From: Novosphingobium mangrovisedimenti
Lineage (GTDB): Bacteria; Pseudomonadota; Alphaproteobacteria; Sphingomonadales; Sphingomonadaceae
Length of the DNA: 64,000 nucleotides
Assembly: GCF_025153475.1 (NCBI RefSeq)
Contig: NZ_JANZXA010000013.1
Coordinates: 84,818-148,817 of the forward strand
Direction of reading: 5' to 3'
Made by a program: the position numbers and the translations under genes
The notes under the pieces: model-generated
The model's input: the letters and a program-made list of their open reading frames with translations, nothing else
Database searches by the model: none
What the model was told of the DNA's origin: nothing
Part shown: piece after piece, positions 1-7,137 of the stretch
How positions within the stretch are numbered: position 1 is the stretch's first letter
Layout of the letters: each line of letters starts with the position of its first letter

Positions 1-260
1 AGCACCGCCTTCACCCCGCCAGGGGCATCGTGTCGCGACGAAACATGCGGCGCCATAACCATTACGCTTGCAAATGTGGCATTGCCGTCCGCCGCTCGCA
101 AGTGTCGACTCACCGAAAACAACCCCTGAAATCCACAGTCTTAGGGGGGGATTAACCTTGAGTGCCTAAGGGTTTTGCGCGAGGTCAGGGCCTAAGCTCT
201 TGGTCTCAGGGGTTTGATTGACGGGTTGCAACGTCGCTTAGAGACGGGGAACGGGGCGTT

Positions 261-1898
261 TTGTTCAAGGCGCTGGATCAAGACTGCGAAGACATCGGCG
301 AGAATGCGGCCAATGCCGCAGTCCTCACCCATGCGCAGGCGCTGGAAGAACCCGGCGCTCCGTGGTTGCGGCCCGTGCACGACGAATCCGAGGCTCCGGC
401 AAGCCCGGGCCTTGCCGAGCGTTTTGCCAATCGCTGCCGCAAGCTCGAGGCTTGGTGTCACCATGTCGATCTGGCGCCCGACCTTGCCAATGACATCGGC
501 AGCCGCAAATGGCTGCGTGGCCTTGCAACGCTGGTAGGGCTGAGTGCGGTGGCTGTGGCCATGTGGCCCGATTTCTCCGTAGTCGAAGCTGCCACGGCCG
601 TGCCGGCTGAAAGCCGCGAACGCGATGAGTTCCGGAGCCAGACGATCGCCCCGCTGGCACTTGGCGCGGACAGCGGCCGCCACATGGGCGCCAGCCCGCT
701 GGTACGCCCTCTGGCCAAAGTGCCCGAACGGCCGACTATCCAGCTGGTTTCGACGCTGGGTCAGGGCGACAGTTTCACGCGCATGCTCAAGCGGGCCGGG
801 CTCGGTGGAAGCGACATCTCCCGCGTGTCCGATCTGGTCGAGAGTGCCGTTCCGATGGATGAAATTGCATCGGGAACACAGTTCGACATCACCCTGGGCC
901 AGCGACCCGCATCGAACGCACCACGTGCGCTCGATTCCATCGATTTCCGCGCCCGCTTCGATCTCGATCTTTCGATAGAACGCGATGACGGCGGCAATCT
1001 CGCCGTTGTTCGCCATCCCATCGCCGTCGACGAGACCCCGCTGCGCATCCGTGGCACCATCGGGTCCAGTCTCTACCGCTCGGCACGCAATGCCGGTGCG
1101 CCGGTCGCCGCGATCCAGGCCTACCTGCGCGCGGTCGACAAGTATGTCAGGCTCGATCATGATCTCGGCGCGTCCGACGAGTACGACATGATCGTGGCAT
1201 ACAAGCGCTCGGCCAGGGGCGAACGGCAGGTCGGCGACCTGCTCTATGCCGGTATCGAGCGCGACGGCAAACCGCGTCTGCAATTGCTGCGCTGGGGCGA
1301 CAGTGGCGACATGTTCTCGGTCTCCTCGATCGACAAACCGCGGGCGGTCCCGATCGGTCAGCCGGTCGCTGGCCGCATAACCTCGCGCTATGGCATGCGT
1401 CGCCATCCGATCCTCGGTTACACGCGTATGCATGCCGGTATCGATTTCGGAGCGCGCTACGGTTCTCCGATCTACGCAGTGGCGGATGGCACGGTGACAT
1501 ACGCCGGGCGCCATGGTGGCCACGGCAACTATGTTCGCCTCCAGCACGCCGGGGGTCTTGGCACGGGATACGGGCACATGAGCCGCATCGCCGTTTCGTC
1601 CGGCGCGCATGTGCGCGCGGGGCAGGTGATCGGCTACGTCGGCTCGACCGGCCTTTCGACCGGCCCGCACCTGCATTTCGAGGCCTATCGTGGCGGCCAT
1701 ACGATCAATCCCGCGAACATCCAGGTTTTCGCTCGCCCGCAGATTGCCGGCAAGGATCGCGATGCCTTCAAGGCTCGCCTTACCTCGCTGCTGACGGTTG
1801 AACCGGGCGCGGCCTTGGGGTCTATAGCGCCGGTGGCAAGCGAACAGGCGGAGGCCGAGCGGGAGATCGACCGGCTCGCCCCGAAGAAGATCGGATAG
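261..1898 (+). CDS. M23 family metallopeptidase (LytM-type murein endopeptidase), membrane-anchored
   Basis: Zinc peptidase of the LytM/M23 family, which cuts peptide cross-bridges in peptidoglycan in the periplasm. The 545-residue product has about 80 cytoplasmic residues, one membrane segment near 84-103, a long middle region and a C-terminal M23 domain. The metal and catalytic residues are visible as His391-x3-Asp395 (HAGID), His439, and the HLHFE pair His470/His472. The start is a TTG at 261. Other starts further in would remove part of the cytoplasmic tail but keep the anchor. It stands alone, ahead of hemB. It could be an inactive EnvC/NlpD-like regulator, but the complete HxxxD and HxH motifs favour an active enzyme. 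Confidence 0.88.
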   Translation: MFKALDQDCEDIGENAANAAVLTHAQALEEPGAPWLRPVHDESEAPASPGLAERFANRCRKLEAWCHHVDLAPDLANDIGSRKWLRGLATLVGLSAVAVAMWPDFSVVEAATAVPAESRERDEFRSQTIAPLALGADSGRHMGASPLVRPLAKVPERPTIQLVSTLGQGDSFTRMLKRAGLGGSDISRVSDLVESAVPMDEIASGTQFDITLGQRPASNAPRALDSIDFRARFDLDLSIERDDGGNLAVVRHPIAVDETPLRIRGTIGSSLYRSARNAGAPVAAIQAYLRAVDKYVRLDHDLGASDEYDMIVAYKRSARGERQVGDLLYAGIERDGKPRLQLLRWGDSGDMFSVSSIDKPRAVPIGQPVAGRITSRYGMRRHPILGYTRMHAGIDFGARYGSPIYAVADGTVTYAGRHGGHGNYVRLQHAGGLGTGYGHMSRIAVSSGAHVRAGQVIGYVGSTGLSTGPHLHFEAYRGGHTINPANIQVFARPQIAGKDRDAFKARLTSLLTVEPGAALGSIAPVASEQAEAEREIDRLAPKKIG

Positions 1899-2009
1899 TC
1901 CGCGGCGGTTTCGGTCGATTGGTGCATGCGCACCCGGTAAGTCCCGGAACAAGGGCACGCGCGTTACTTGCAATTGAAACCTACCGGCTTTTCCGGCAAT
2001 CACGCGCCC

Positions 2010-3005
2010 ATGTCCGGAAGCTATCCCCATACCCGCCTGCGCCGCGTGCGCGCCACGGCCTGGAGCCGTGCCATGCACCGCGAAACGATCCTCACGCCTG
2101 CCGATCTGATCTGGCCGCTGTTCGTGACCGAAGGGGAGGGCGTCGAACAGCCGATCGCCTCGCTCCCGGGCGTCTCGCGCTGGTCGGTGGACCAGATCGT
2201 GGTGCGCGCGAAGGAGGCGGTGGACCTTGGCATTCCATGCCTTGCTCTGTTTCCGCATACCCAGCCCGAACGCCGCAGCGACGACGGTAAGGAAGCCCTC
2301 AATCCCGATAACCTGATGTGCCGCGCAATCCGCGCGATCCGCGATGCGCTGGGCGATTCGGTCGGCCTGCTCACGGACGTCGCGCTCGATCCTTACACCA
2401 GCCACGGGCAGGACGGGCTGATCGACGATGCCGGCTACGTTCTCAATGATCAGACGGTGGAGGTCCTCGTCGGGCAGTCGCTCAACCAGGCAGCGGCCGG
2501 TGCCGACATCATTGCCCCGTCCGACATGATGGACGGTCGCATCGGCGCGATCCGCGACGCGCTGGAGGATGATGGGCACATCAATGTCCAGATCATGAGC
2601 TATGCCGCCAAGTATGCCTCGGCCTTCTACGGCCCGTTCCGTGACGCGGTCGGATCGCGCGGGTTGCTAAAGGGCGACAAGAAGACCTACCAGATGGACC
2701 CGGCCAACACCGAGGAAGCGCTGCGCGAGGTGGAGCTGGATCTGGCCGAAGGTGCGGACAGCGTGATGGTCAAGCCCGGCCTGCCCTATCTCGACATCGT
2801 GCGCCGCGTGAAGGAGACCTTCGAAGTTCCCGTCTTCGCCTATCAGGTGTCCGGCGAATACGCGATGATCGAGGCTGCGGTTGCCGCAGGTGCGGGCGAT
2901 CGCGACGCGCTGGTTCTCGAAACCCTGCTGGCTTTCAAGCGCGCGGGATGCTCGGGCGTGCTGACGTACCATGCGGCCCATGCCGCGCGCCTGCTGAATG
3001 GGTGA
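2010..3005 (+). CDS. hemB: delta-aminolevulinic acid dehydratase (porphobilinogen synthase)
   Basis: Condenses two 5-aminolevulinate molecules to porphobilinogen, the second common step of haem synthesis, in the cytoplasm. The 331-residue product has both active-site lysines: Lys201 in AAKYAS and Lys255 in VMVKPG, matching the Schiff-base pair of the family. The segments DVALDPYTSHGQDG and APSDMMDGRIGAIR are also typical. The ATG at 2010 is preferred over an in-frame TTG at 1968 because family members begin just before the TRLRRVR segment. Its stop overlaps the following acetyltransferase start by 8 bp, so the two are probably translated together. Confidence 0.96.
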   Translation: MSGSYPHTRLRRVRATAWSRAMHRETILTPADLIWPLFVTEGEGVEQPIASLPGVSRWSVDQIVVRAKEAVDLGIPCLALFPHTQPERRSDDGKEALNPDNLMCRAIRAIRDALGDSVGLLTDVALDPYTSHGQDGLIDDAGYVLNDQTVEVLVGQSLNQAAAGADIIAPSDMMDGRIGAIRDALEDDGHINVQIMSYAAKYASAFYGPFRDAVGSRGLLKGDKKTYQMDPANTEEALREVELDLAEGADSVMVKPGLPYLDIVRRVKETFEVPVFAYQVSGEYAMIEAAVAAGAGDRDALVLETLLAFKRAGCSGVLTYHAAHAARLLNG

Positions 3006-3582
3006 GCTGAAGAAACCTTTCCGTCTCGAAACCGAGCGGCTCGTCCTGCGTGACTGGGCGCCCGGCGATATCGACCGCTTTGTGGAAGGCACCAATACGC
3101 CGGCCGTCATGCGCTGGCTCGGCGGCCTTCTCGACACGGCGAAGATCGACATGCTGGAGAGCCGGTTGATGGCCTTCCAGGTCGAATACGGGCACACGTT
3201 CTGGATCGTCGAGCGTAAACAGGACGGCGAGATACTGGGGTTCTGCGGCCTAAAGCGCGTCGATGCGCCGAATTCGACGATCGCCGGCGAATTCGAGATC
3301 GGCTGGCGCCTGCGGGAGGATGCCTGGGGTAAGGGCTATGCGAAGGAAGCGGCCACCGCATCGCTTACGGCCGGTTTCGAGCGCTTCGGTGCGCGGACCA
3401 TCTACGCCATCACGGTGATCGGCAATACGGCGAGTTGGGGCTTGATGAAACGGCTGGGCATGGCTCGGCGCGAGGATCTCGACTATCCCGACAGCCGCTT
3501 CGAGCTGCCGCTTCGGGATACCATTGTCTACTCGATCGAACGCGACATTTGGCTGCGAAGGTGTTCACCAGATCGTGCCTGA
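2998..3582 (+). CDS. GNAT family N-acetyltransferase (RimJ/RimL-like), first of a tandem pair
   Basis: Acetyl-CoA-dependent N-acetyltransferase of the RimJ/RimL subgroup, acting on a protein N-terminus or a small amine; the substrate cannot be read from sequence. The 194 residues start with the family opening FRLETERLVLRDW. The acetyl-CoA loop is WGKGYAKEAA, followed by the helix that ends in GNTASWGLMKRLGM. The ATG overlaps the hemB stop by 8 bp, and its own stop overlaps the next GNAT start by 8 bp. The neighbour downstream is a clear paralogue. Confidence 0.9.
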   Translation: MGELKKPFRLETERLVLRDWAPGDIDRFVEGTNTPAVMRWLGGLLDTAKIDMLESRLMAFQVEYGHTFWIVERKQDGEILGFCGLKRVDAPNSTIAGEFEIGWRLREDAWGKGYAKEAATASLTAGFERFGARTIYAITVIGNTASWGLMKRLGMARREDLDYPDSRFELPLRDTIVYSIERDIWLRRCSPDRA

Positions 3583-4117
3583 ATTCCGGCTGGTAACCGA
3601 GCGTCTGGTCTTGCGCTCCTGGCGCGGGGAGGATGTTGCGCCTTTTTCCCGCATTTGCGCAGACCCCGTGGTCATGGCGACACTTGGTCCCGTGCTGGAT
3701 CTGGAACGAACGCGTGCGTTGGTGGACCGTGAATGCGGCTATGAGGCGCAGTGGGGCCACACTTTCTGGGTGGTTGAACGGCGCGAAGACCATCGCTTGA
3801 TCGGGAAGTGCGGTATTGTGCGGGGTCGGATCGACCCTATTCTGGACAAAGTGGAGATGGGGTGGCGTCTGGCCTCCGACTGCTGGGGCCATGGCTATGC
3901 GACCGAGGCGGCACGGGCCTGTGTCGACTGGGCTTTCGGCCATCTCGATGACGATGCCGTCTGGGCAGTCACGGCTGCCGCCAACCGGGGGAGCCGCGCG
4001 GTGATGGATCGCATCGGGATGCAGCACTTGCCCCGTCTGGATTTCGATCATCCCGCGCTGGCCGAGGACGATCCCTTGCGGCCGCATGTCACCTATCGGC
4101 TCACGCGGCTTGCCTGA
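3575..4117 (+). CDS. GNAT family N-acetyltransferase (RimJ/RimL-like), second of a tandem pair
   Basis: Second RimJ/RimL-type acetyltransferase, 180 residues. It shares the order FRLVTERLVLRSW, GHTFWVVER, WGHGYATEAA and NRGSRAVMDRIGM with the preceding gene, so the pair looks like a tandem duplication that has since diverged. I place the start at the GTG at 3575, where homology with the first copy begins. An in-frame ATG at 3524 would add 17 residues that have no counterpart there. The start overlaps the upstream stop by 8 bp. The substrate is unknown. Confidence 0.87.
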   Translation: MPEFRLVTERLVLRSWRGEDVAPFSRICADPVVMATLGPVLDLERTRALVDRECGYEAQWGHTFWVVERREDHRLIGKCGIVRGRIDPILDKVEMGWRLASDCWGHGYATEAARACVDWAFGHLDDDAVWAVTAAANRGSRAVMDRIGMQHLPRLDFDHPALAEDDPLRPHVTYRLTRLA

Positions 4118-4166
4118 GGGGCTGTCCCTGGCGCATGGAGATCCGTACTCGAGCCTGAGAGGACTT

Positions 4167-4727
4167 ATGACCGAGCGTACCGACATCACCCTGGCCGCCA
4201 TCAACGGCAAGGCGCCGCGCATCCATTCCAGCGCCTTTATCGCGCCGGGCTGCCGTATCATCGGCAATGTCGAGATCGGGCCCGATGCCAGCGTTTGGTA
4301 CAATTGTGTGATCCGGGCGGACGTGCACCGCATCGTCATCGGCGCGCGCACCAATATCCAGGATGGCACCGTCGTCCATTGCGACAGCCCCAAGCCGAGC
4401 AACCCGGACGGTTTCCCGACGATCATCGGCGATGACGTGCTGATCGGGCACATGGCGATGGTCCATGGTTGTACGCTGGAAGACCGTGCTTTCGTTGGTC
4501 TCGGCGCGATCGTCATGGACGGCAGCTACATCGAATCCGACGGCATGCTGGCGGCCGGTGCCATGCTGACCGGCAAGCGCATCGGTGCCCGTCAGCTCTG
4601 GATGGGCCGTCCAGCCAAGTACCTGCGCGATCTCGACGAGGCCGCTGTCGAGGGTAACCAGGCCGGTGTGAAGGGCTATGTCATCAATGGCCGCATGCAC
4701 GCCGAGGCGCTTGGTCTGAAAGACTGA
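4167..4727 (+). CDS. gamma-carbonic anhydrase family protein (left-handed beta-helix hexapeptide repeat)
   Basis: Cytoplasmic trimeric left-handed beta-helix protein of the gamma-carbonic anhydrase/YrdA/PaaY group. It has 186 residues from an ATG preceded by a GAGAGGA ribosome site. Hexapeptide repeats run through residues 20-150. The three metal-binding histidines are recognisable as His71, His95 and His100, with the spacing of the gamma class. Many members of this group have no measured carbonic anhydrase activity, so the reaction is not assured. The stop overlaps the next start as ATGA. Confidence 0.88.
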   Translation: MTERTDITLAAINGKAPRIHSSAFIAPGCRIIGNVEIGPDASVWYNCVIRADVHRIVIGARTNIQDGTVVHCDSPKPSNPDGFPTIIGDDVLIGHMAMVHGCTLEDRAFVGLGAIVMDGSYIESDGMLAAGAMLTGKRIGARQLWMGRPAKYLRDLDEAAVEGNQAGVKGYVINGRMHAEALGLKD

Positions 4728-5008
4728 TGGCGCGACCGAAAGCGACGTTGCCCGACGCCGATGCCGTCCGCGCGCTGGTCGATGGCGAGGGGCGGCTGGC
4801 TGTGCGGGTGACGCCCGGAGCCAGAATCGAGGCGCTGGAAATCGCCGAGGGCAGGCTCGTTGCCAAGGTCCGTGCCAAGCCGCAGGATGGCAAGGCCAAT
4901 GACGCCGTAAGGGCTCTGCTCGCCAGCGCACTCGACCTTGCGCCTTCGCGGCTGGAGCTGTTGCGCGGCGCAACTTCGCGCGAGAAGCAGTTCAGGGTGG
5001 ACGTCTAG
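4727..5008 (+). CDS. DUF167 (YggU) family protein
   Basis: Small conserved protein of the YggU/DUF167 family, 93 residues, function unknown. The hallmark segment VRVTPGARIEALE, followed by VRAKPQDGKANDAVRALLASAL and a C-terminal LLRGATSREKQFRV, covers nearly the whole protein. Its ATG overlaps the stop of the carbonic-anhydrase-like gene in an ATGA, so the pair is translationally coupled. It converges on the SulP transporter with only 9 bp between stops. Confidence 0.93.
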   Translation: MARPKATLPDADAVRALVDGEGRLAVRVTPGARIEALEIAEGRLVAKVRAKPQDGKANDAVRALLASALDLAPSRLELLRGATSREKQFRVDV

Positions 5009-5017
5009 GCGCTGCGG

Positions 5018-6283
5018 TCAGCGCTCCGGGGTTTCCCATTCGGGCGCCTTGAGCTTGCTGTCGCGCAACCGGAGTGCAAGGCCCAGCGCCACGCCGACGC
5101 CGATCGCAACCGTCAGGTCTGCCAGTACGGTTAGCACGAGAGTGAGCAGCAGCAGTGCGCGGTCCTCCAGCGGGGCCGACCAGTAGTGCGGCCACTTGTG
5201 CGGTTCGCTCATGTTCCAGGCCGTGATGATGAGCAGCGCGGCCAGCGCGGGCATGGCCAGATATCCGGCGAGCGGGGCGGCGACCATCAGCACGATCAGG
5301 ATCGTTGCCGCATGAACTATACCGGCGATCGGCGTGCGTCCGCCGGCGCGCACGTTGGTGGCAGTGCGTGCGATCGCGCCGGTCGCTGGCAAGCCGCCGA
5401 ACAGCGAGGACGCGATGCTGGCCCAGCCCTGTGCCAGGACTTCGGCGTTGGGGCGGTGCTTGGCGCCTTCGAGCATCCTGTCGGCGACCATGGCCGAAAG
5501 CAGGGATTCGATGGCGGCAAGGAAGGCGATCACCATGGCCGACGGCAGCAGCTCGGTGACGCGGGCGAGCGTGATGTGGGGCAGGGCGGGAACCGGCAGG
5601 TGGTTCGGCAGTTCGCCGTAGCGGGAAAAGATCGTGTCGACCGACTGGTGCGTCAGCGCCAGGACCAGCGATACGCCGCCCAGCACGAAGATCGGTCCCG
5701 GGATGCGGGGAAACAGACGGCGCATGATGACGAGCAGCGCCAGCGTCGATGCGCCGGCCGCCGTGGTGGCCCAGTCGATCGTGCCGCGCGCGGCCCACAG
5801 GGCCTGGATCTTGCCGATGAACTCGGCCGGCACGTGTTCCGCCTGCAGCCCGAAGAAGTCCTTGAGCTGGCCGCTGGCGATGATCACGGCGATGCCGATG
5901 GTGAAGCCGTTGACGACGGCTTCGGGCACGAAGGTGATCAGGTTGCCCACGCGCAGCAGCCCGGCGATCAGCAGGATCATGCCAGCCATCAGCGTGGCGA
6001 GAACCAGCCCGTCGTAGCCGTGCTGGGCGATGACGCCATAGACCACGACGATGAACGCGCCGGTCGGCCCGCCGATCTGCACCCGGCTGCCGCCGAGGAG
6101 CGAGATCACGAATCCGGCGACGATGGCGGTGAACAGACCCGCCGCCGGGTCGGCGCCAGAGGCGATGGCGATGGCGATGCTCAGCGGAATCGCCACCATG
6201 GCAACCGTGATGCCGGCGAAGAGGTCGGCAGCGAACAGCCGTCCCGTATAGGTCGGCAGAGTCGTCAGCAATTTGGGCTTCAT
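5018..6283 (-). CDS. SulP family anion transporter without STAS domain
   Basis: Inner-membrane anion transporter of the SulP (SLC26-like) family, 421 residues of almost continuous hydrophobic segments. Family marks include the N-terminal DLFAGITVAMVAIPLSIA, GGSRVQIGGPTGAF, and NGFTIGIAVIIASGQLKDFFG. Most bacterial SulP proteins are about 500-570 residues and end in a cytoplasmic STAS domain; this one stops soon after the last membrane helices (ending near LRLRDSKLKAPEW), so STAS is absent. The transported anion (sulfate, bicarbonate, a dicarboxylate) is not readable. The convergent neighbour is a gamma-carbonic-anhydrase-like gene, which makes bicarbonate a possible but unproven substrate. 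Confidence 0.9.
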   Translation of the reverse strand: MKPKLLTTLPTYTGRLFAADLFAGITVAMVAIPLSIAIAIASGADPAAGLFTAIVAGFVISLLGGSRVQIGGPTGAFIVVVYGVIAQHGYDGLVLATLMAGMILLIAGLLRVGNLITFVPEAVVNGFTIGIAVIIASGQLKDFFGLQAEHVPAEFIGKIQALWAARGTIDWATTAAGASTLALLVIMRRLFPRIPGPIFVLGGVSLVLALTHQSVDTIFSRYGELPNHLPVPALPHITLARVTELLPSAMVIAFLAAIESLLSAMVADRMLEGAKHRPNAEVLAQGWASIASSLFGGLPATGAIARTATNVRAGGRTPIAGIVHAATILIVLMVAAPLAGYLAMPALAALLIITAWNMSEPHKWPHYWSAPLEDRALLLLTLVLTVLADLTVAIGVGVALGLALRLRDSKLKAPEWETPER

Positions 6284-6349
6284 GGAGTCAGATTACGCGC
6301 CCGCATGCATTTTATGCAAGCGCGATCCACCTTGTGTCATGACTTTGTG

Positions 6350-6766
6350 TCATGATTTTCCCATGCCGTTTGCCAGATCGGCGAGCACGTCGCCCATCGC
6401 CTTGGCCATGTCTGCTGGCTGGGGATCGACGTCCGCGATGGCGCGTTGCATGGCTTCGGCCCATTGCGCGCCCAGTGCCTTGCTGATGGTGAAGGGCTTG
6501 TGGATGCTCATCATGCAGCGGCCCGGATTGGCTTCGAACCAGTCGCGCGGGCCGCCGGCCCATCCGGCCAGGAACTTCGGCAGCGATTCGCGCATCGGGG
6601 TCAGGTCCTCGGCATGGATGGCGCGCAGTTCGGCATAGGCCGGGTCCTGTTCCATGAGGTCGTAGAAGCGATTGCAGATTGCCTCGAACACCGGTGCGCC
6701 GCCCAGACGGTAGAAGGGCGTGTTGGGCGTTTCGGCGGCGGGCTTGGCTTCGATTTCGACGGTCAC
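6350..6766 (-). CDS. group II truncated haemoglobin
   Basis: Small haem protein of the 2-on-2 truncated globin family, 138 residues, cytoplasmic, used by bacteria for O2 or NO/peroxide chemistry. Group II marks are GWAGGPRDWFE, the proximal histidine in SIHKPF (near residue 91) and the conserved tryptophan in AQWAEAM. It lies downstream of nothing obvious and reads toward the SulP gene. Its 5' side faces the long gap that holds a parS-like sequence. Confidence 0.9.
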   Translation of the reverse strand: MTVEIEAKPAAETPNTPFYRLGGAPVFEAICNRFYDLMEQDPAYAELRAIHAEDLTPMRESLPKFLAGWAGGPRDWFEANPGRCMMSIHKPFTISKALGAQWAEAMQRAIADVDPQPADMAKAMGDVLADLANGMGKS

Positions 6767-6818
6767 GGGCTGATCTCTCCGGGTAACAAGGGGGCTTATG
6801 CTGCCTTCCTAGCGCAAG

Positions 6819-6834
6819 CGTTTCACGTGGAACC
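6819..6834. promoter_or_regulatory. parS-like centromere site
   Basis: The 16-mer CGTTTCACGTGGAACC matches 13 of 16 positions of the ParB-binding parS consensus TGTTTCACGTGAAACA, including the whole central GTTTCACGTG. Mismatches fall at positions 1, 12 and 16. parA and parB are not in the window, so ParB binding is inferred. Confidence 0.45.
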
Positions 6835-7079
6835 TTGATCGGGGTCAAACGGTCCCCGGTTCGGTTGGCGTGAATTTGGAACTTCACCCACTCGCGCCAT
6901 GACGAGTCTGCTAAATTCGTGGTGAAGCAAGGACTTGCGGCGCCCGGAATTTCACACCCGATGCAGGCGCGACCGGGGCCTGGATGAACGGTTCAAGGAG
7001 CAGGGCAGACGGATGCCGCGCGCAGTGTGACGGCCGACGGGCATGTAGGAAAGCGGGCCATGCGCGGCAGGCGCAAAAA

Positions 7080-7110
7080 GAGGGCGGGAACCCCGTGAGT
7101 TCCCGCCCTC
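7080..7110. terminator. bidirectional intrinsic terminator downstream of clpA
   Basis: A perfect 12-bp stem (7080-7091 pairing with 7099-7110, arm GAGGGCGGGAAC) with a 7-nt loop. It is flanked by TTTTT on the + side (7113-7117) and by AAAAA (7075-7079), i.e. a U tract, for leftward transcripts. It would end clpA transcription. Confidence 0.88.
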
Positions 7111-7137
7111 CCTTTTTCCGTTCGATCGGCCCAGGCT

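Larger units (their letters stand above)
6767..7137. other. 371-bp intergenic region with no gene
   Basis: Between the globin start and the clpA stop I see no credible gene. It contains the globin upstream region, a parS-like 16-mer at 6819-6834 and a strong bidirectional terminator at 7080-7110. Confidence 0.6.

Noticed and set aside
192..2579. A 795-codon open frame on the minus strand opposite the M23 peptidase and hemB
   Set aside because: It runs across two well supported genes and their gap, has no domain features, and shows the Arg/Asp/Ala/Gly bias of a GC-rich antisense frame.
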